A stretch of DNA of 64,000 nt from Sisyra terminalis (taxonomy: Eukaryota > Arthropoda > Insecta > Neuroptera > Sisyridae): positions 18,786,001 to 18,850,000 of the forward strand of contig OY292279.1 in assembly GCA_958496175.1 (NCBI GenBank), read 5' to 3'. Under the pieces are notes generated by a model that saw only the letters and a list, made by a program, of their open reading frames with translations, made no database searches and was not told the origin of the DNA. Positions 11,851 to 24,523 of this stretch are shown here, one piece after another. Within the stretch, counting starts at the first letter, position 1; every line of letters starts with the position of its first letter. The translations under genes and the position numbers were made by a program.

Positions 11851-12107
11851 CTCAACTTTTCTTTGAAAGAGTAGCTAGTTGTGTTTATTGTACAAAAAAT
11901 TAAACTTTTCATTTATCACTGCAATGCTCAGGCTTTTAATATAAATAAAGAAAATTATTTTTCCAAACGATCAAATTCTAGTTGCTCCTTGAAGCAAGAT
12001 CTGGAGAATAATTTCCTAAAACTTTAAATATTGACTAGGCTGGAATATGACGAAAGTAATTTTAATTATTATTTATATTCTCTTTTTTTAGGATTTCTTT
12101 TATCCTT

Positions 12108-12236
12108 GTACAACACATTTCATCGGTTTCCCGACTACTTCTGGTACTCTAAATAGTACTGAATAAAATACTATACTTGATAGTACCTGAAGAAGTCAGG
12201 AATCCGATGAAACGTGTTATTCAAAAATAAAGTACT
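12108..12236. repeat. short inverted repeat around a 12.1-kb hairpin
   Basis: AACACATTTCATCGG and CCGATGAAACGTGTT face each other, with TACTTCTGGTACT and AGTACCTGAAGAAG inside. The layout is like the Penelope-linked repeats, but the hammerhead core is not retained. Confidence 0.5.
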
Positions 12237-14184
12237 TAAAATAAAAAATATCCCAAAACAAAAGAATGTAAATAATAAATTAACTATGGAAAAGAACCAT
12301 TAAAACCCGTATTTTAATTTTTTTAAAGAACACGTGCAATTGTGTATAGATATATAATAAGTTTTTTAGGAAAACTTATTTCTTAACTAATTTTCCAACG
12401 GTCCAAAAATGGAAAGGTGATTTGGACCATTTTAAGAGGGTATGTTGATATTAAAAAGGCACATTGATACTCCAAGTATACGCTTTTTATGTCAATTTAT
12501 TTGCAAATAAATCGAAAAAAATGAATAGTTAGAAAAACAAATTCTCAGCAATGAGTGACCAAATTGAACTGAAATTTGGACAAATTACAAAAGTGTATAA
12601 AGGCTTTAATCAGACAAATTAATAATCTTTAATCGTCATTAGAATTATTTGAAGCAAATAGTTTCTCTGCTTCTCTACTCAGATGCCTAATTGTAAAATG
12701 ATTTCTTAAGGGAAAATTAATATACATTTTTTTGTATAAAATTTACGAAGTGTAATAAAATATGGTTCGTTTATATGTAAGTTACCACTTACCCTAGAAA
12801 TTAAACTACAATGAATTAAGGAAGGATGAAACACTTTATTGCATATCCAACGAGAAGTGAAATTATATTCAAACAGATTTATGATTAACAATGATAAGAA
12901 TTATAAAGGATATTTTGCACCACATTAAGCTGATTCATATCCTTAGGCCTATTTCAACCAATTATTACAAGAAGGATACAAATCTATCCTAATATCGATA
13001 CTAGATGCATGCAAATCAACTAATTGGGGTTGACCTGATTTTAACTGTACATATCGCTTCTAATGACACGAAATATATGTTATCCGTTTCTGTAATTATC
13101 TGATGTATAATTTAGCGATTTTCTTTTATTTTTTTAAATTCTTGAAAATTCGAAAGCATATTTGATAAAATGAAGGATTCAATTGCTACTCAAGAAAAGA
13201 AATCATATATTTTCTAATATAAAAACATTACCTAGGTAATATAGCTATTAGATACTATTGGGGGAAAATCTTGAAAGAAATTTTGAATATTTTTATCTTC
13301 CAATAGAGTTTAAGTTAGTGTGCATGATTACTCGCAAATTTGATCAGTTTTATATTCTCTAAGGATTACAGACACTAAAAGCTATTCTTGGAAAAGGTTT
13401 ATCGGAAACCATCCTTATTTTCCAGATAAAAAAACCTCATTTTTTGAACTGTTTCAAGTATTAAAGTTTAGCTTAGCTTATGACTTATATTTTTAATCGA
13501 AAATAGTAGGATTTTTGGATTTAAAATAAAAAGCTTTTTGTGCAAAATTTCCACTGATTATCATTTCAAGAAACATGCGCAGTGTCTTCAACTACACTTT
13601 CTGCAAAAACCTGAAATAATGAATTAACTTTTGAAATAAAATTGTTGGATTTCTTTTTTGTTTAAAGAGGAATAATGTTTAAATATGCTTTATTTCACAA
13701 AAAAAAAACAGGAAATATTTCCACTTGATATCTTTATTGGATGTTTTGCCATTTATATTAATAGGCATCGTATGCGATCACCCAAGGGCCTATAAAGCAT
13801 ATTAAATATTAAATTTAAACCATTCATTTCTCAGAAGAAAGGATATAATGCCATTCAAATATTATCTATTCTAAAATTTAATTTGAACAATTACAAAGGT
13901 ATACCTACTTTACTATTCATGCATACATTTATGTTTAATTGCTATAATAGGGAATATTAAATGAAAAAAAAAATGCTGCAAAAACAATGTCAAAGTCGTA
14001 AACCACACGAAGAACTAAAAATGGTTCTGATATACTAATAAATCACTTGAGGTGTACTTATGTAAAAGAGTAATGAAAATACTTAAATGCAAAACGAAAA
14101 TAAATTATTATTTTTTATGTTAAATGCAGGATAAAATCTGAACAGTTTACACACTGTATAAAATATATTGTGGTCTTACTAATG
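12237..14184. other. gene-free AT-rich DNA
   Basis: Nothing recognisable: no domain-bearing frame, no repeat shared with other parts of the window, and many homopolymer runs. Confidence 0.5.
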
Positions 14185-14400
14185 TAATACAATTTACTTA
14201 AGTTAACTTTAGTAACTTAAGTTAACTTTAATACAGTCGCCATCAAGTAGTATTTATCAAAGTTACATAGTCGTAAATTATCTCGCACTTACTAAGTGAT
14301 CCAATACTATTTGATTACCACTGAGGAGGATTGCTTGGCAATCGAAATATGTATCTGAACAATCGTCAAAAATACATTTGTTCAAGTCTTCTCCAATCTT
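14185..14400 (+). repeat. dispersed repeat with GATTGC hairpin, copy 1
   Basis: Contains ATATTGTGGTC upstream (near 14165) and CACTGAGGAGGATTGCTTGG followed by CAATCGAAATATGTATCTGA. It pairs with the reverse-strand copy near 28000-28225. The core CUGAGGA, a six-base helix (GATTGC/GCAATC) and GAAA look hammerhead-like, but a matching helix I is not convincing. Confidence 0.45.
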
Positions 14401-14565
14401 ACATTTAGAGTTTACTTTTCTGGATTATATTTCATCTATTAAACTAAAATTTATTATATAAATCGATTAAAATGGTTTAAGAGTTTAGCTTTACCTATTT
14501 AAACTACAAGTGTGAAACATTTTTTTCTAATAAAATAACTTTAGTTATGATTTCAGCACCATATT

Positions 14566-14839
14566 AAGGACCATCCATAAATAACGTTACATATTACAGG
14601 AGGGAGGAATGGGGGGGGATTCAATGAATTGTGACATTGTGTGACAAGCGCAAAGATTTCTAATTATAAAATTGAAAATTATATTACGTCACACCAAAGT
14701 GGAGGGGTCTTTGAAAAACGTGACCATCCGTGATAGTGACGAAGCCAGTGGGGAGGAGGATGGTAAAGTTTATAATATATTTATATATTTATATTTTTAT
14801 ACAGTAAATATTATGTGACGTAATTTATGGATGGTTTCC
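14566..14839. mobile_element. MITE with GGACCATCCATAAAT termini (~274 bp)
   Basis: The left end AAGGACCATCCATAAATAAC continues into GTTAC. It is mirrored by the right end ATGTGACGTAATTTATGGAT followed by GGTTTCCT. The interior has the G-rich and C-poor blocks (GGAGGGAGGAATGGGGGGGG, GTGGAGGGGTCTTTGAAAAA) and the TGTGACA and ATTACGTCACA words typical of the widespread insect GGGACCATCCATAAATTACG family. No coding sequence. Confidence 0.7.
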
Positions 14840-15270
14840 TCACTTACATCAGGAATGATCAGTATAGGCATCCACAAGATACAATTTTACCCAAATTTTC
14901 CATCAGACTAGAAAAAATTGTAAGAAAAATAAATTAAAACTTAATGCATCTATTGTAATTAGTTTGGAGCATAAAGATGTAGTATCGAGAACTCATGTTA
15001 ATTATTTATGACCCCAAAATTGATTCGGAAATCCTATCTCTCTTGCATTGTTATTTCATTTCAACGTATTCGGATGAAAAGATTGTCGTTACTATGCACA
15101 TCACGACGTGTAGATACAAAAAGTGCAAAAGTAATGTTAAAAAATGGCATCAATTTGCGGTCCAGTACCGGAAAAGCACGCTACTATTCAAAAGCTTGCA
15201 TTTGAATCATTACGAAAGGAAATGTTATTGTTATTAACAATTGTGATCTTCAATCTTTTGTGCAATGAAA
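14840..15270. other. gene-free; overlapping short frames only
   Basis: Three overlapping plus frames (14995-15344) share the same DNA in different frames and show no family signature. None is called. Confidence 0.45.
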
Positions 15271-15274
15271 AATG

Positions 15275-15450
15275 TGTCAAGATGTGGCGCCGCCACAAGA
15301 TTATCTGGTGTACTAACTTATGTTACTTTAGTTACTTTACTTAAAGTGCATAATTTCGGTTTAAGATAGTATTGCAAACATACTAATGGTGATACCATTT
15401 GGATACATTTCCCATAATGTATTGCAAGATTGGAATACCTTCTTAAATCC
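15275..15450 (+). repeat. fragment of the GTGGCGCCGCCA foldback family
   Basis: GATGTGGCGCCGCCACAAGA, a TACTAACT segment, and later ATGTATTGCAAGATTGGAAT ACC-type words recur at 52970-53125 in the same order. This is a partial copy. Confidence 0.5.
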
Positions 15451-18400
15451 TGAGGTATCTTTTGAATATTTGCGCTGCTAGTGACAGAGAAGAGAACTAT
15501 AATCTGGGCCTGTTATTCTGTATATGAATATTGTGAAAAAGCTTATACCTTTCTTTGTATCAATATTACTTAATGGGTATGATCAACTTAGGAAAATAGA
15601 GATGAGATCTCCAAAATTTGAGGTTTTCGTTAGATCTTTAAACGGATTACCTATAAACCGATTAGACCACTTCTTAAGAATCTGAAGATTTTATGGGTCC
15701 AAAAATTCCCAATGCAGCAGTAGCCGGTAACAGTTTAAATAACTATTTGAAGTTCTTTATTTCATCTTTTTTAGACGAAACCATTAAAGCGTGTCCAAAG
15801 TGAGAAAAAATGATGTGTATTGATATTTTTGATAGTTCTTAGGGACCTCAAAAATGCGATCGTTTTAGGGTCTCCAAATGTATAAATCGGGTTATTTGTA
15901 GTTCCAACTTGACAGACCTGCTTCTGAGAAAAATTCCATTAAACACTCGATTGGGATTTTACAAATATTTCGTTGTTAATTTCTTAAAGTGGTTCTAGAA
16001 AGTCTTGAAAATTTTTCGTTAGATCTAAAGTATGGGTTTTCCATGTCACATTAGTTCGATTAGCACTCTATATTACACCTCTGTGGTTTGAAGCTTTCCA
16101 ACTTATACAAAGGTGTTCTTTCCTAAAATTTCACAAGTGAAATTAGCGTGAAGTCGGAAAATCTTTAACCTGGTCTCGAATCAAACGACTCAAGTCTTGG
16201 GAATTCCAAATAAGATTTGATCAGTTTAGTAAACGGAAAAGATTTTTTGATTAAACCGTAACCATGTTAACATCGGAAAATTGGAAAATTCTGTTCTATG
16301 TTAAATTCTCAACCATTCCACAGTTGCTGTTTTCAATAAAACTTTAAACTTCTGGCAGTAATTTCGTAATTGAATTGACCTGATTTCCGTTAATCAAACA
16401 CCAATTGTAAGATAAAAAATGAAATTATAAAAACATAATTTTCTTCAAAACATTTTTTCTGATTTCTTCTCATTTGATACGTAATTGTGTTACGAATGGA
16501 TGTAAATTCTTAACAAATCTCAACACGGAGAGGAAAAGCGTTGCGTTGGCTGAAAAACGCGCGAATTTTTATTCGAGGAATTTTTATCCCCACGTTTCCT
16601 TCATTTTTTCTTGCATACCCAACGAAATGATGTGAAATTGTATGTAAAATTGACGTAGAAAATCGCGCCACTCTTATGATGCGAATCATAACGATACCAC
16701 CCCTGAATGGTGAGTGGTATTAGGGCTCTACAATGAGCGTATTTAGTTTCAGCTTTTATAATAGTTAACGTACAAGTTTTCAATATTTTCCTCTTAACTT
16801 TCCCACACTTTTTCCGTGGTGCTTTTTTATCAGAACCAAACGATGAATGAATGAACATATTAACGAGAGGAGCGACCACGATAAGGGTAAGCTGCGTTCG
16901 CTCCAGGAGCCTCCCGTCGGTAGGAAACCCCAATGAAGAATCAGACCGAGGGAGATGGTTTGCCTAGATTAGTGTTACATGTGCTAGTAGGTATGGCAAT
17001 ATAATCAATATAAGGGCAAATTTGGGGATGAGAGAAACCTCAGGTTGCCTCCGAGTGTTGAGTGTTTATGTGCACGTTCGAATGGTGGAACGGGGGTGGC
17101 TGGTTTGTCGATTGAATAACCTTAAAGATATGCTACAATGAACATAAAGGTGAAAACCTTCACCTATTAAATGATTGGGGCACAACCAGGGAGCTTCATC
17201 ACCTGATAAACATGAAATTAGTACGAAAGAACGATTTGGAAATAGACAACAAACCCACCCCAAACTCGCCCGCCCCCAAATAAAAATAATAATAAATCTC
17301 TTGTTAATTTTCTAATTTTATATTTTATACACGTTGAGCTTTTCGGCAAATATTTTTAATTGTTTGATATGATCGCTTTTTTTTTGTGATATTTGCATAG
17401 TTTATACTGTAGGTATAATTAAATAGTTGATCTAGTGTGCGATGGCATAAAACAAAATTCCATGTAGCCAATCAGAGTACGCGATAAATTGTTGCACAGC
17501 CAGCTTTGACTATCGGTCGGCTATGTGAAATATTTCCGATTTAGATAATGGATTTGCCAGGCAGAAACATTTTCATTATTATTAAAACATTTTTGATAAA
17601 AAAAAACAATTTTTCCCGAGTTCATTCGCTTTATGAAATCTGCCATATCAAATACTATTGTAAGAACTCTAAATTGGAAAAATTGCATTGTGAGCTTTTT
17701 TTTTAATTTAAAACTTACTGTTAACATTTTGAAGAAAACAATGAAATTGCATTCCGATAAAGAAAATATAATACAATTTCAAATGTTTTCTTTCCCCTGG
17801 TCCATCAAATCACTCATTTCCTGTAAGGTGTTGGTCTACGTAAGGAAATCCTGGATTAAAATATCTCATTGAACTTTCGGTAATTTGTTAAATTGTTTTC
17901 ATAGTGAGTTACATATATAATATTATCAGGCAAAAATTTAAAAAAAAGCACAATTTATGAAAGCTTTCAGTGACAGTCATTTATATTTCGACGGTGAATT
18001 TATTCACCGTTTAATGATATCAAATCAATAAGAACGATTTTAACGAACTAAAACCATTCAGTTAAACTATTTTTTTCATATAATTCATGTCATATCGCAA
18101 CGTGACTCTGTAATTTATTGAATTTTTTAAGTATGTCACTCATCGAATGCTACTCATTTTTATTTTCAATTTCATTGCTGTAAATGTTATACATTTGCTC
18201 TATAAAGAGATTTGAAAAAAAATGATTGCTTTGATTAGTTTTATATCTAAAAATTAAACAAGTGTACTATTTCATTGATATAATTACAAATAAAAGTACC
18301 TTAATAATGACCATTGTCGAACTAGCACCCAAATGTACCAAATTAAAAACCTTAAATATATTTTTAGGAAGATTTTGTATGTACTAAGTTGGTAACACTT

Positions 18401-18775
18401 AGTTGTGCCGGAAATTTTTTGGTTTATACCTCAATCGGGTCATGAAGGGTGTTAACTCGTAGAGGGTTGTACCGAAAAAATGGACTTTGGTATTTTTTTT
18501 CTATTGAAATACAAACGAAACTTTGGACGATGCAAATCGGGTGTTAGTCCAAGAAGTATTGTACCAAAAAAAAAAATCTTCCTAAATTTTGTTGGAAATT
18601 AAATATGTTTAATTGTTCTCAATTTTCAACCAATTCTGAACCTGAACTACCAAAATTTACCTAATTAATATTTCATTTAATTTAACCTGACGATGGTAAA
18701 ACGGTTTTGTAATTGCAATAATTGCTCTGTACTTGCCTCAAAGTTGAATTATAAAAACAGCCATATTTTTTATTT
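15451..18775. other. gene-free; complex sequence at 16490-17290
   Basis: 16490-17290 is markedly richer in GC than its flanks and is not shared with any repeat in this window. Minus frames at 16601-16933 and 17066-17263 show no domain. A conserved noncoding or regulatory role is possible but unproven. The rest is AT-rich. Confidence 0.4.
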
Positions 18776-18779
18776 TGCT

Positions 18780-19010
18780 GGCACATGTCCCTTTAAGAAC
18801 TGTCAAATTTGGCAACGTTGCATTTCCTACTTTGTTTTTTTTTATTCTATTCGAGATAATTTTTTGTTAATTCCAATCAAGTATGGTATTATTTTTTCTT
18901 TAGTCGCTAAATTTTCATTATAGACCGATTTGTTCACAAATTAAATTAAAAATAAGGAAGAAAATGCAACGATGCCAGATTTGACGTTTTTTTTAAAAAG
19001 AACATGAGCT
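18780..19010. mobile_element. old copy of the GGCTCATG MITE family
   Basis: The left end GGCACATGTCC leads into TTTGGCAACGTTGCATTTCC. The right end is AAAATGCAACGATGCCAGAT followed by AACATGAGCT. The interior CATTATAGACCGATTTGTTC matches (in order) the interior of 62698-62922. It is more diverged than the copies at 59 and 62.7 kb, and a clean duplication is no longer visible. Confidence 0.6.
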
Positions 19011-19069
19011 GATTTTTTTGCGGAATCTTGGGTTTACTGTTGCATACAGTATCGTCCAAAAATAATTTC

Positions 19070-19400
19070 GTTTATGACCGTTTCTACAACAGACCTAACG
19101 CAAAATATGTCATTAGATAAATTTAAAAAGGTTTAAGAATGATCTAAACTAAAAATAACTATCAAAACATAACGTAGCTGTTAATTTTAAACTTTACGTG
19201 ATAAAATCTAAGGAATATTCATTTGATTATGGCAAAATAGTCGTTAAATTCACAATGTTTAAAACGAGCTTTTATTGGTTCTGCATCAAAAATGACGACA
19301 CGGTACAGAAACTTCAGAATCCTACGGACGTTTTCCTAGGACAAATATACTTAAACACTTACAGTAAAGTTGTTTAAACCGTTTAAACATTATGTTAATT
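19070..19400 (+). repeat. CRE-bearing dispersed repeat, family 2
   Basis: AAAACGAGCTTTTATTGG, then TGACGACAC (mutated CRE), then CAGAAACTTCAGAATCCTAC GGACGTTT-type words match 29230-29560. A second, more diverged copy with TGACGCCACAATACGCAAAC follows at about 19430-19640. Confidence 0.6.
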
Positions 19401-19984
19401 TTTAAAATTAATATGTTATTTTATCCTTTAAAAATCATTTGACAATTAGTCATTTGAGCAGAGAAATAGAGAAATTATCTGCTTCAACTAAGAAATATTA
19501 ATTTAAAAATGCCAAAAAAATTGTTTATTTTGAAATACCTACAACAAGCTCCTGTTGGCTCGATATTAAAATGACGCCACAATACGCAAACTTGAAAATT
19601 CCACGGACGTACAAAACTTAACCGATTTTTTTTGCCATGGAGCTTTCACCCGTAAGATGTCTTCTATAATATTTAAATAAAAAAATCGTATTTCAGGACA
19701 ACAAGAAAACTTCATATCAGAAGATTCTTGCTTTAAAAATTAAAGCAAATTAGTAAAACAGTTAAAAGTTGCCAACTGATATAGCGTTATACAATTTTGA
19801 TATGTATATTGCATCCTGTTTAATAGAAAATGGTTGATAGAACTTCCTAAGGGAATTCAAAGCTCATTTTTCAGTTTTTTTTTAATTGCAATGTAAAATT
19901 GATTTTTAATGTCAATTTTTAAAAACTTTGCAAGGCAAAATAATTAATAAATGGAAAGTAGAAGTCACAAGATATTTTTTAATT

Positions 19985-20545
19985 GTTATTTATGGTCGCT
20001 TTATAACTACTAAGGCCTTTAGCGACTCTAGGGTTAATAAAAATTCGTTTATCAAGAAATATTAAAAATTTGTTGTTCGATACAAGGATCGAACCCAAAA
20101 CGTACAACTTTTGGAGCAGCCCCCTGGATCAGTGCTTCTCAAATTTTGGATACTTGTGGACCACTTTCAGAATTTCATGCAAACGATGGACCACCAATGT
20201 CAAAGAAAGTGGTCAACTTCATCCATTTATTATCATTTGTAATAAATATGTGCTCCGATAAGTCGGGAAAGGTTTATAAAAATGAAAATAAATGATTACA
20301 GTATGACAATACAATCCAAATTTTTTATTGTTAAACCCATTTTGTTGCCCTAGTATGGCACAGTTTAAATAAAAAGGGGTATTTCCTAAGCTTTAATAAA
20401 AAAGTTTATTATTAACACGAATGGAATTTTTAGTGCACAGATCAACAAGAATTGACTCTCGAACCACACCAGTGGTCTGCGGACCACAGATTGAGAAACA
20501 CTAACCTTGACCACTCGGCTTATACCAGTAGGCGCATACCAAGGT
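19985..20545 (-). mobile_element. tRNA-derived SINE, copy 3, split by a MITE
   Basis: Tail (GGTCGCTTTATAACTACTAA), body (TAGCGACTCTAGGGTTAATA) and B box (complement of GGGTTCGATCCTTGTATCG at 20078-20096) lie on the left. The A-box part (TTGACCACTCGG, then ACCAGTAGGC) lies on the right of the insertion at 20130-20503. Both halves join to the standard SINE when the insert is removed. Confidence 0.8.
20130..20503. mobile_element. hAT-type MITE (374 bp) nested in SINE
   Basis: The ends are CAGTGCTTCTCAA and TTGAGAAACACTA, inverted copies of the classic hAT terminus CAGTGNTTCTCAA. The interior ends carry GGACCACTTT and GTGGTCTGCGGACCACAG. The flanking 8-mers CCCTGGAT and ACCTTGAC agree at 5 of 8 positions, so the duplication has decayed or one side mutated. 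The SINE on both sides makes the boundaries certain. Confidence 0.75.
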
Positions 20546-20665
20546 TTATAAAATACACAGGTAGCCTCATGCGCCATTTGACGCATGCAGAAGAAATTCG
20601 TACATATCTTCAGACTAATTTAAATTTCAAAATTCTTCGTATGACGTCATTTTTTTTTCTAGGTA
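20542..20665. mobile_element. CAAGG-type MITE, 5' part
   Basis: CAAGGTTTATAAAATACACA followed by GGTAGCCTCATG and GAAATTCGTACATATCTTCA matches the complete element at 35527-35679 until TGACGTCATTTTTTTTTCTA. The right terminus is then lost. It abuts the SINE directly. Confidence 0.65.
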
Positions 20666-21150
20666 TACTAGGTATAGGTATACTATTAGACGTAAATCAC
20701 ATTTAATTTTTTTTCAAAGTGTTGCACCATCTATTTTTTAACGCAATTTTTATGAGTTATAGTGCTCATGCAGAAGCATAAAATATATTTTTTTCGTGAT
20801 TGTAATTTTCAGAGAACACATAAAAAACAATTACTTCATTTGTTTTTTGGATTTTTTTTGCATAATTTTTTTTCCTAAAAATTTCCAAAAATTATAAATG
20901 ATATACTCTGTAAAATAATCTAAAGCCTCGCGTTGGTTTCATTTCTCTAGGTTAATTAGTTTTTGAGATATATAACTTTGAAAAATAGCCATGCGGGGGG
21001 ACATTTTTGCCCATATGTCAAGGTCAAAGAGGAATTTGGTCGCGAAAAGTATATAAAATGTGTTTGCATATCAAGCCGATATTTTAACATAAGTTTCGAC
21101 ATAGGTTCCTATTTGGAGGCCAACTCGCCATGTGGATCCTGCTAGACCCT
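20666..21150. other. gene-free
   Basis: AT-rich sequence with the short plus frame 20963-21145, which has no recognised domain. Confidence 0.45.
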
Positions 21151-21154
21151 TTGC

Positions 21155-21232
21155 CATATTTCTCGATTTATGGATTTTGATTAATCCTAGAGTCGCTAAA
21201 GATTTTAGTAGTTTTACAGTTATTAATTTAAC
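21155..21232 (+). mobile_element. SINE 3' fragment, copy 4
   Basis: ATATTTCTCGATTTATGGAT, then TTAATCCTAGAGTCGCTAAA and TTTTAGTAGTTT correspond to the body and tail of the SINE. The tRNA-like head is missing. Confidence 0.6.
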
Positions 21233-21239
21233 AAAAAAT

Positions 21240-23585
21240 AAACTATTTTTTTAGTATATTTGTGATGTAAAAAACCGGAAAAATTTAATAATGTTTGAGC
21301 TACACAATGATGGAGAGATTTTAAAACTCGGCCGATATGATATTTTCGAAAATTGAAACATTTAATATGAAATGAAATTTCCGTGTTTGCGGTTTTTGTA
21401 ATATAAATAAACGTTTTGTGCAAAACTAATCACTATGTATTTGGATGAAGAGCTCAATGTAAATGAAATGGAAAAGCTCCGAAAGCCCTCACCGGACTAA
21501 AGTTTTGTTGGTAATAAAACGATTCCGAAATGGTCGTTTATGTAAACTAGAATAGAGTATTACCTAACAGGTACTAAGCCAATGCTGTGTGATGGAGGTA
21601 ATTGGAATTGCCGTTAAGAACGGGTAAGAAGATATGATTCGACGGAGGAAATTTTCGCCGCTTTAACTTGAATAAAATGCAAATAAAAAGCCGAAAGTGA
21701 AATGTTCTCAAATTGAATTTTCCCATTCGAGAACGAGATGCGTTACCTATTTAAAACAGGCGCCTTTTTGCCAAACCAACATTGCCGGAAATTAACAATC
21801 GCTTCAACGCCTATCCGGCTGTAGTATATCGACGAAAACTGTTCCAAATTTCAACGTGTTACTCCACCTTACCCCTCTTACTATTGACTAATATAATTAA
21901 CGTGTTTATTGCACATAAATCAATAGCAATGATAATAATGAGACGAAAAAGAAATGGTCCGTGGAAATAGATGAAAAATGCGATTATGACAATGCTATTA
22001 AAGAAAATAAAAAACGGAATTGAAAATTCGACGCCGTCTTGTCCTCCGGTTCTCCTCCCATAATGCTAAATGTGCCATAGATATATGTATCTATATAATG
22101 TATACCTTCACTCGAGATAGATATTCCACGTTTTGTTTCAAATTCCAATGGCGGCAGTTTTGCATTTTATTAGATTTTCCACTCAAGAATTCTCCAAATG
22201 GAAAACCGACTCGTCGGGTTTTATTCATGGAGGAAACTAGAAGTATTGATGTACAATCTAGAACTACGTCAATTAGTTGGATACATGCAGTATGTTTTTG
22301 CTTGCATACTGTATTATGCGCTGTAAGAAAATTCAATTCAATTCTCTTTCTTCCACCATTGTTTAACTTTGCGTTGCTGTTTTAATGAGGTTTTTCATTT
22401 CGTTTTCATCTTATTTGTTGATTGAATCGAAAACAAACTGTAAATTGAGAAGGGCGTGCACCTCAAAAAATGATTTCATAACAGGAAAATAAGAATTTGA
22501 GTTTCGAACTATTTGTACTATAAAAAACATTAATGACTTTAAACATTTATTTTTTAAAGTAGAAACCATTTCTTATGGTTCGAAGTATTACTTTTACAGT
22601 TTACCAAAAAAATTTCAATACTAAGAGTATTAATTTATTAGAATTTTTAGGAAACTTAAGCTTTAAAGAATAAGTTAACGAAAGTTTGCTGTAATAGCGA
22701 TTTTCCGCAAGCAAATCCCAAACAATTGCTCCCATGAGTCAAACCCTACTATCCCTAATAAATTAGGACAATACTTGATCCAAATTCCTGAAATTTTAAC
22801 CCTTCAATGTATATTTTACATGTTATGTATTCAATGTGTGTGATGCAATTAAGTTATTACAACTGTGGTAAAAAAATAAGATATATTTTTGGTAAAAATA
22901 TATGTACGAGTATATAAACCTACTTAAGCTTACTTCCCCTTTATTCGTTTCTGATTAGATTTGGTTGGTATTAAGTTGAAGTGCAGGTGTTTTTGTATAC
23001 TTATGTACAAAGTTCACAAACATATAATAAAAGTTTATAGAGTATTGACTTATATTGGCTACATAAAATGCCACCGACTATCAACAAGTTAAGAAATAAA
23101 TCTTTCTTTAACCAATATGCAATCATTGATCACCTGTGGTCACATATGATAGTTGTTAGGTTCCGTAAGATTCTTGTATACTCCAAATATGTCAATAACT
23201 ACCTATAATATACTATCAACTACCAGTTGTTTTGGTTTTTTCGGACCATATCCATTTCCCGTAAAAATGGCGGCAAATTCAAAATTGAAGTATTTATGCT
23301 AGGATTAGAAGCAAAAAATTAAAATAATCTGTAACAAACAGTAGAGGGTTTGAGAGTTAATAAAAATAGAGCATTAAATGACACAACAATGAATTTTTAT
23401 TATTAAACCGTACCTGAAAAGTGAAATCTGATTTTTCGAGCAAAATAATCCTTAGCAATGAAGCTCATTTTTAATAAACATAATCGATAAAATTACCACA
23501 ATTTGGATTCAAAAAAATTACATAAAACTGTCGAAAAACGAATTCATCTATAATAGGTTGGGCTCGTAACGTATTTAAATATTTT
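21240..23585. other. gene-free; complex sequence at 21540-22390
   Basis: 21540-22390 has balanced composition and no repeat match. Opposing frames 22020-22385 (plus) and 22091-22336 (minus) overlap and carry no domain, which argues against both. A conserved noncoding element is one possibility. Confidence 0.4.
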
Positions 23586-23589
23586 GAGT

Positions 23590-24290
23590 AATCAGATAAT
23601 GTATTTATTATCTTCAATAATTTAAGAAAAATAAAAGTATATGTATTCTAAGCCACATATTTGTAACCACAATAGGTACATTTTAAAAATAATAGATAAG
23701 ATATAAATAAAATTTTATAGACGAAATAAAGCTCTGTGTTGAATCCTTCAGTATTCAATTATTTTTTAAATAACAATTAAAATTCCTTTAAAAAGTATCT
23801 TTGATACTAAATGCTTATTGCCAGAAAAATAAAAAAAACTTAGATATAGTATCTTAAAGTAACTAAGTTACACTAAAGTACCTTAGATACTTTTTTCTGA
23901 CAGCTCTGCCTACAGCTCAATTTGGTACGGATTTTGAGCTGCAGGTAGAGCTATCAGCATAAAGTATCTTAGCTACTTTAAAGTAGCTCAGTTACCTCAA
24001 GATACTGTTTTTTAGATTTTTTAACTTTTGGCAGAAAGTATCTAATAAATATATTTTTTAAAAGGAACTGTATCTTGTAACTTAAAAAGTAACTACGATA
24101 CAGAGGGATTCGACACAAAGCATTATTTTATTTTGATTTTTAAAATTATATTTATATCCTTTCTATTGTTTTTAAAGTATGTTTTGGTTACACATATGTG
24201 GCTTAGATACGTATATTTTCATTTTCCCAAAAATAACAAAGATAAAAAAGACATTATCTGATCCCCAAATAACTTAACATAACACACTAA
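23590..24290. repeat. ~700-bp foldback of the AAGTATC repeat
   Basis: Arms of ~340 bp meet at about 23930. Left words ATCAGATAATGT, GTATCTTTGATAC, GTACCTTAGATACTTTT and CTGACAGCTCTGCCTACAGC are mirrored on the right by GAGCTGCAGGTAGAGCTATC, AAGTATCTTAGCTAC and ACATTATCTGAT. The spacer is only ~15 bases. The right arm continues to 24480 as a repeat related to 3690-4255. No coding sequence. Confidence 0.7.
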
Positions 24291-24523
24291 GAAATTTAGT
24301 CAATACATAGTAAACGAATTAACAAAAGAAGTATCTTTTTAAGTATCTTAAAAAGTAATTTCTGATGAGTATTATAGTTCCGTCTTTTAAAGAGTACCTA
24401 GCTACCAAAAATAACTTCGAATATATTTTAATAAAAATAGCTTATCAAGCATCTAGATATATCTCAAAGTATCTTTGATAGCTCTGGCTGAAAGTATTAC
24501 CGAAGCAAAGTTTTTGGAAATGA

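Noticed and set aside
12170..12220. Hammerhead ribozyme at 12.2 kb
   Set aside because: CTGAAGA and GAAA are there, but the base at the cleavage position is G in the natural register and helix I does not pair.
22020..22385. 121-codon plus frame and overlapping 81-codon minus frame
   Set aside because: Both strands are open over the same DNA and neither has a recognisable motif. Better explained as stop-poor noncoding sequence.
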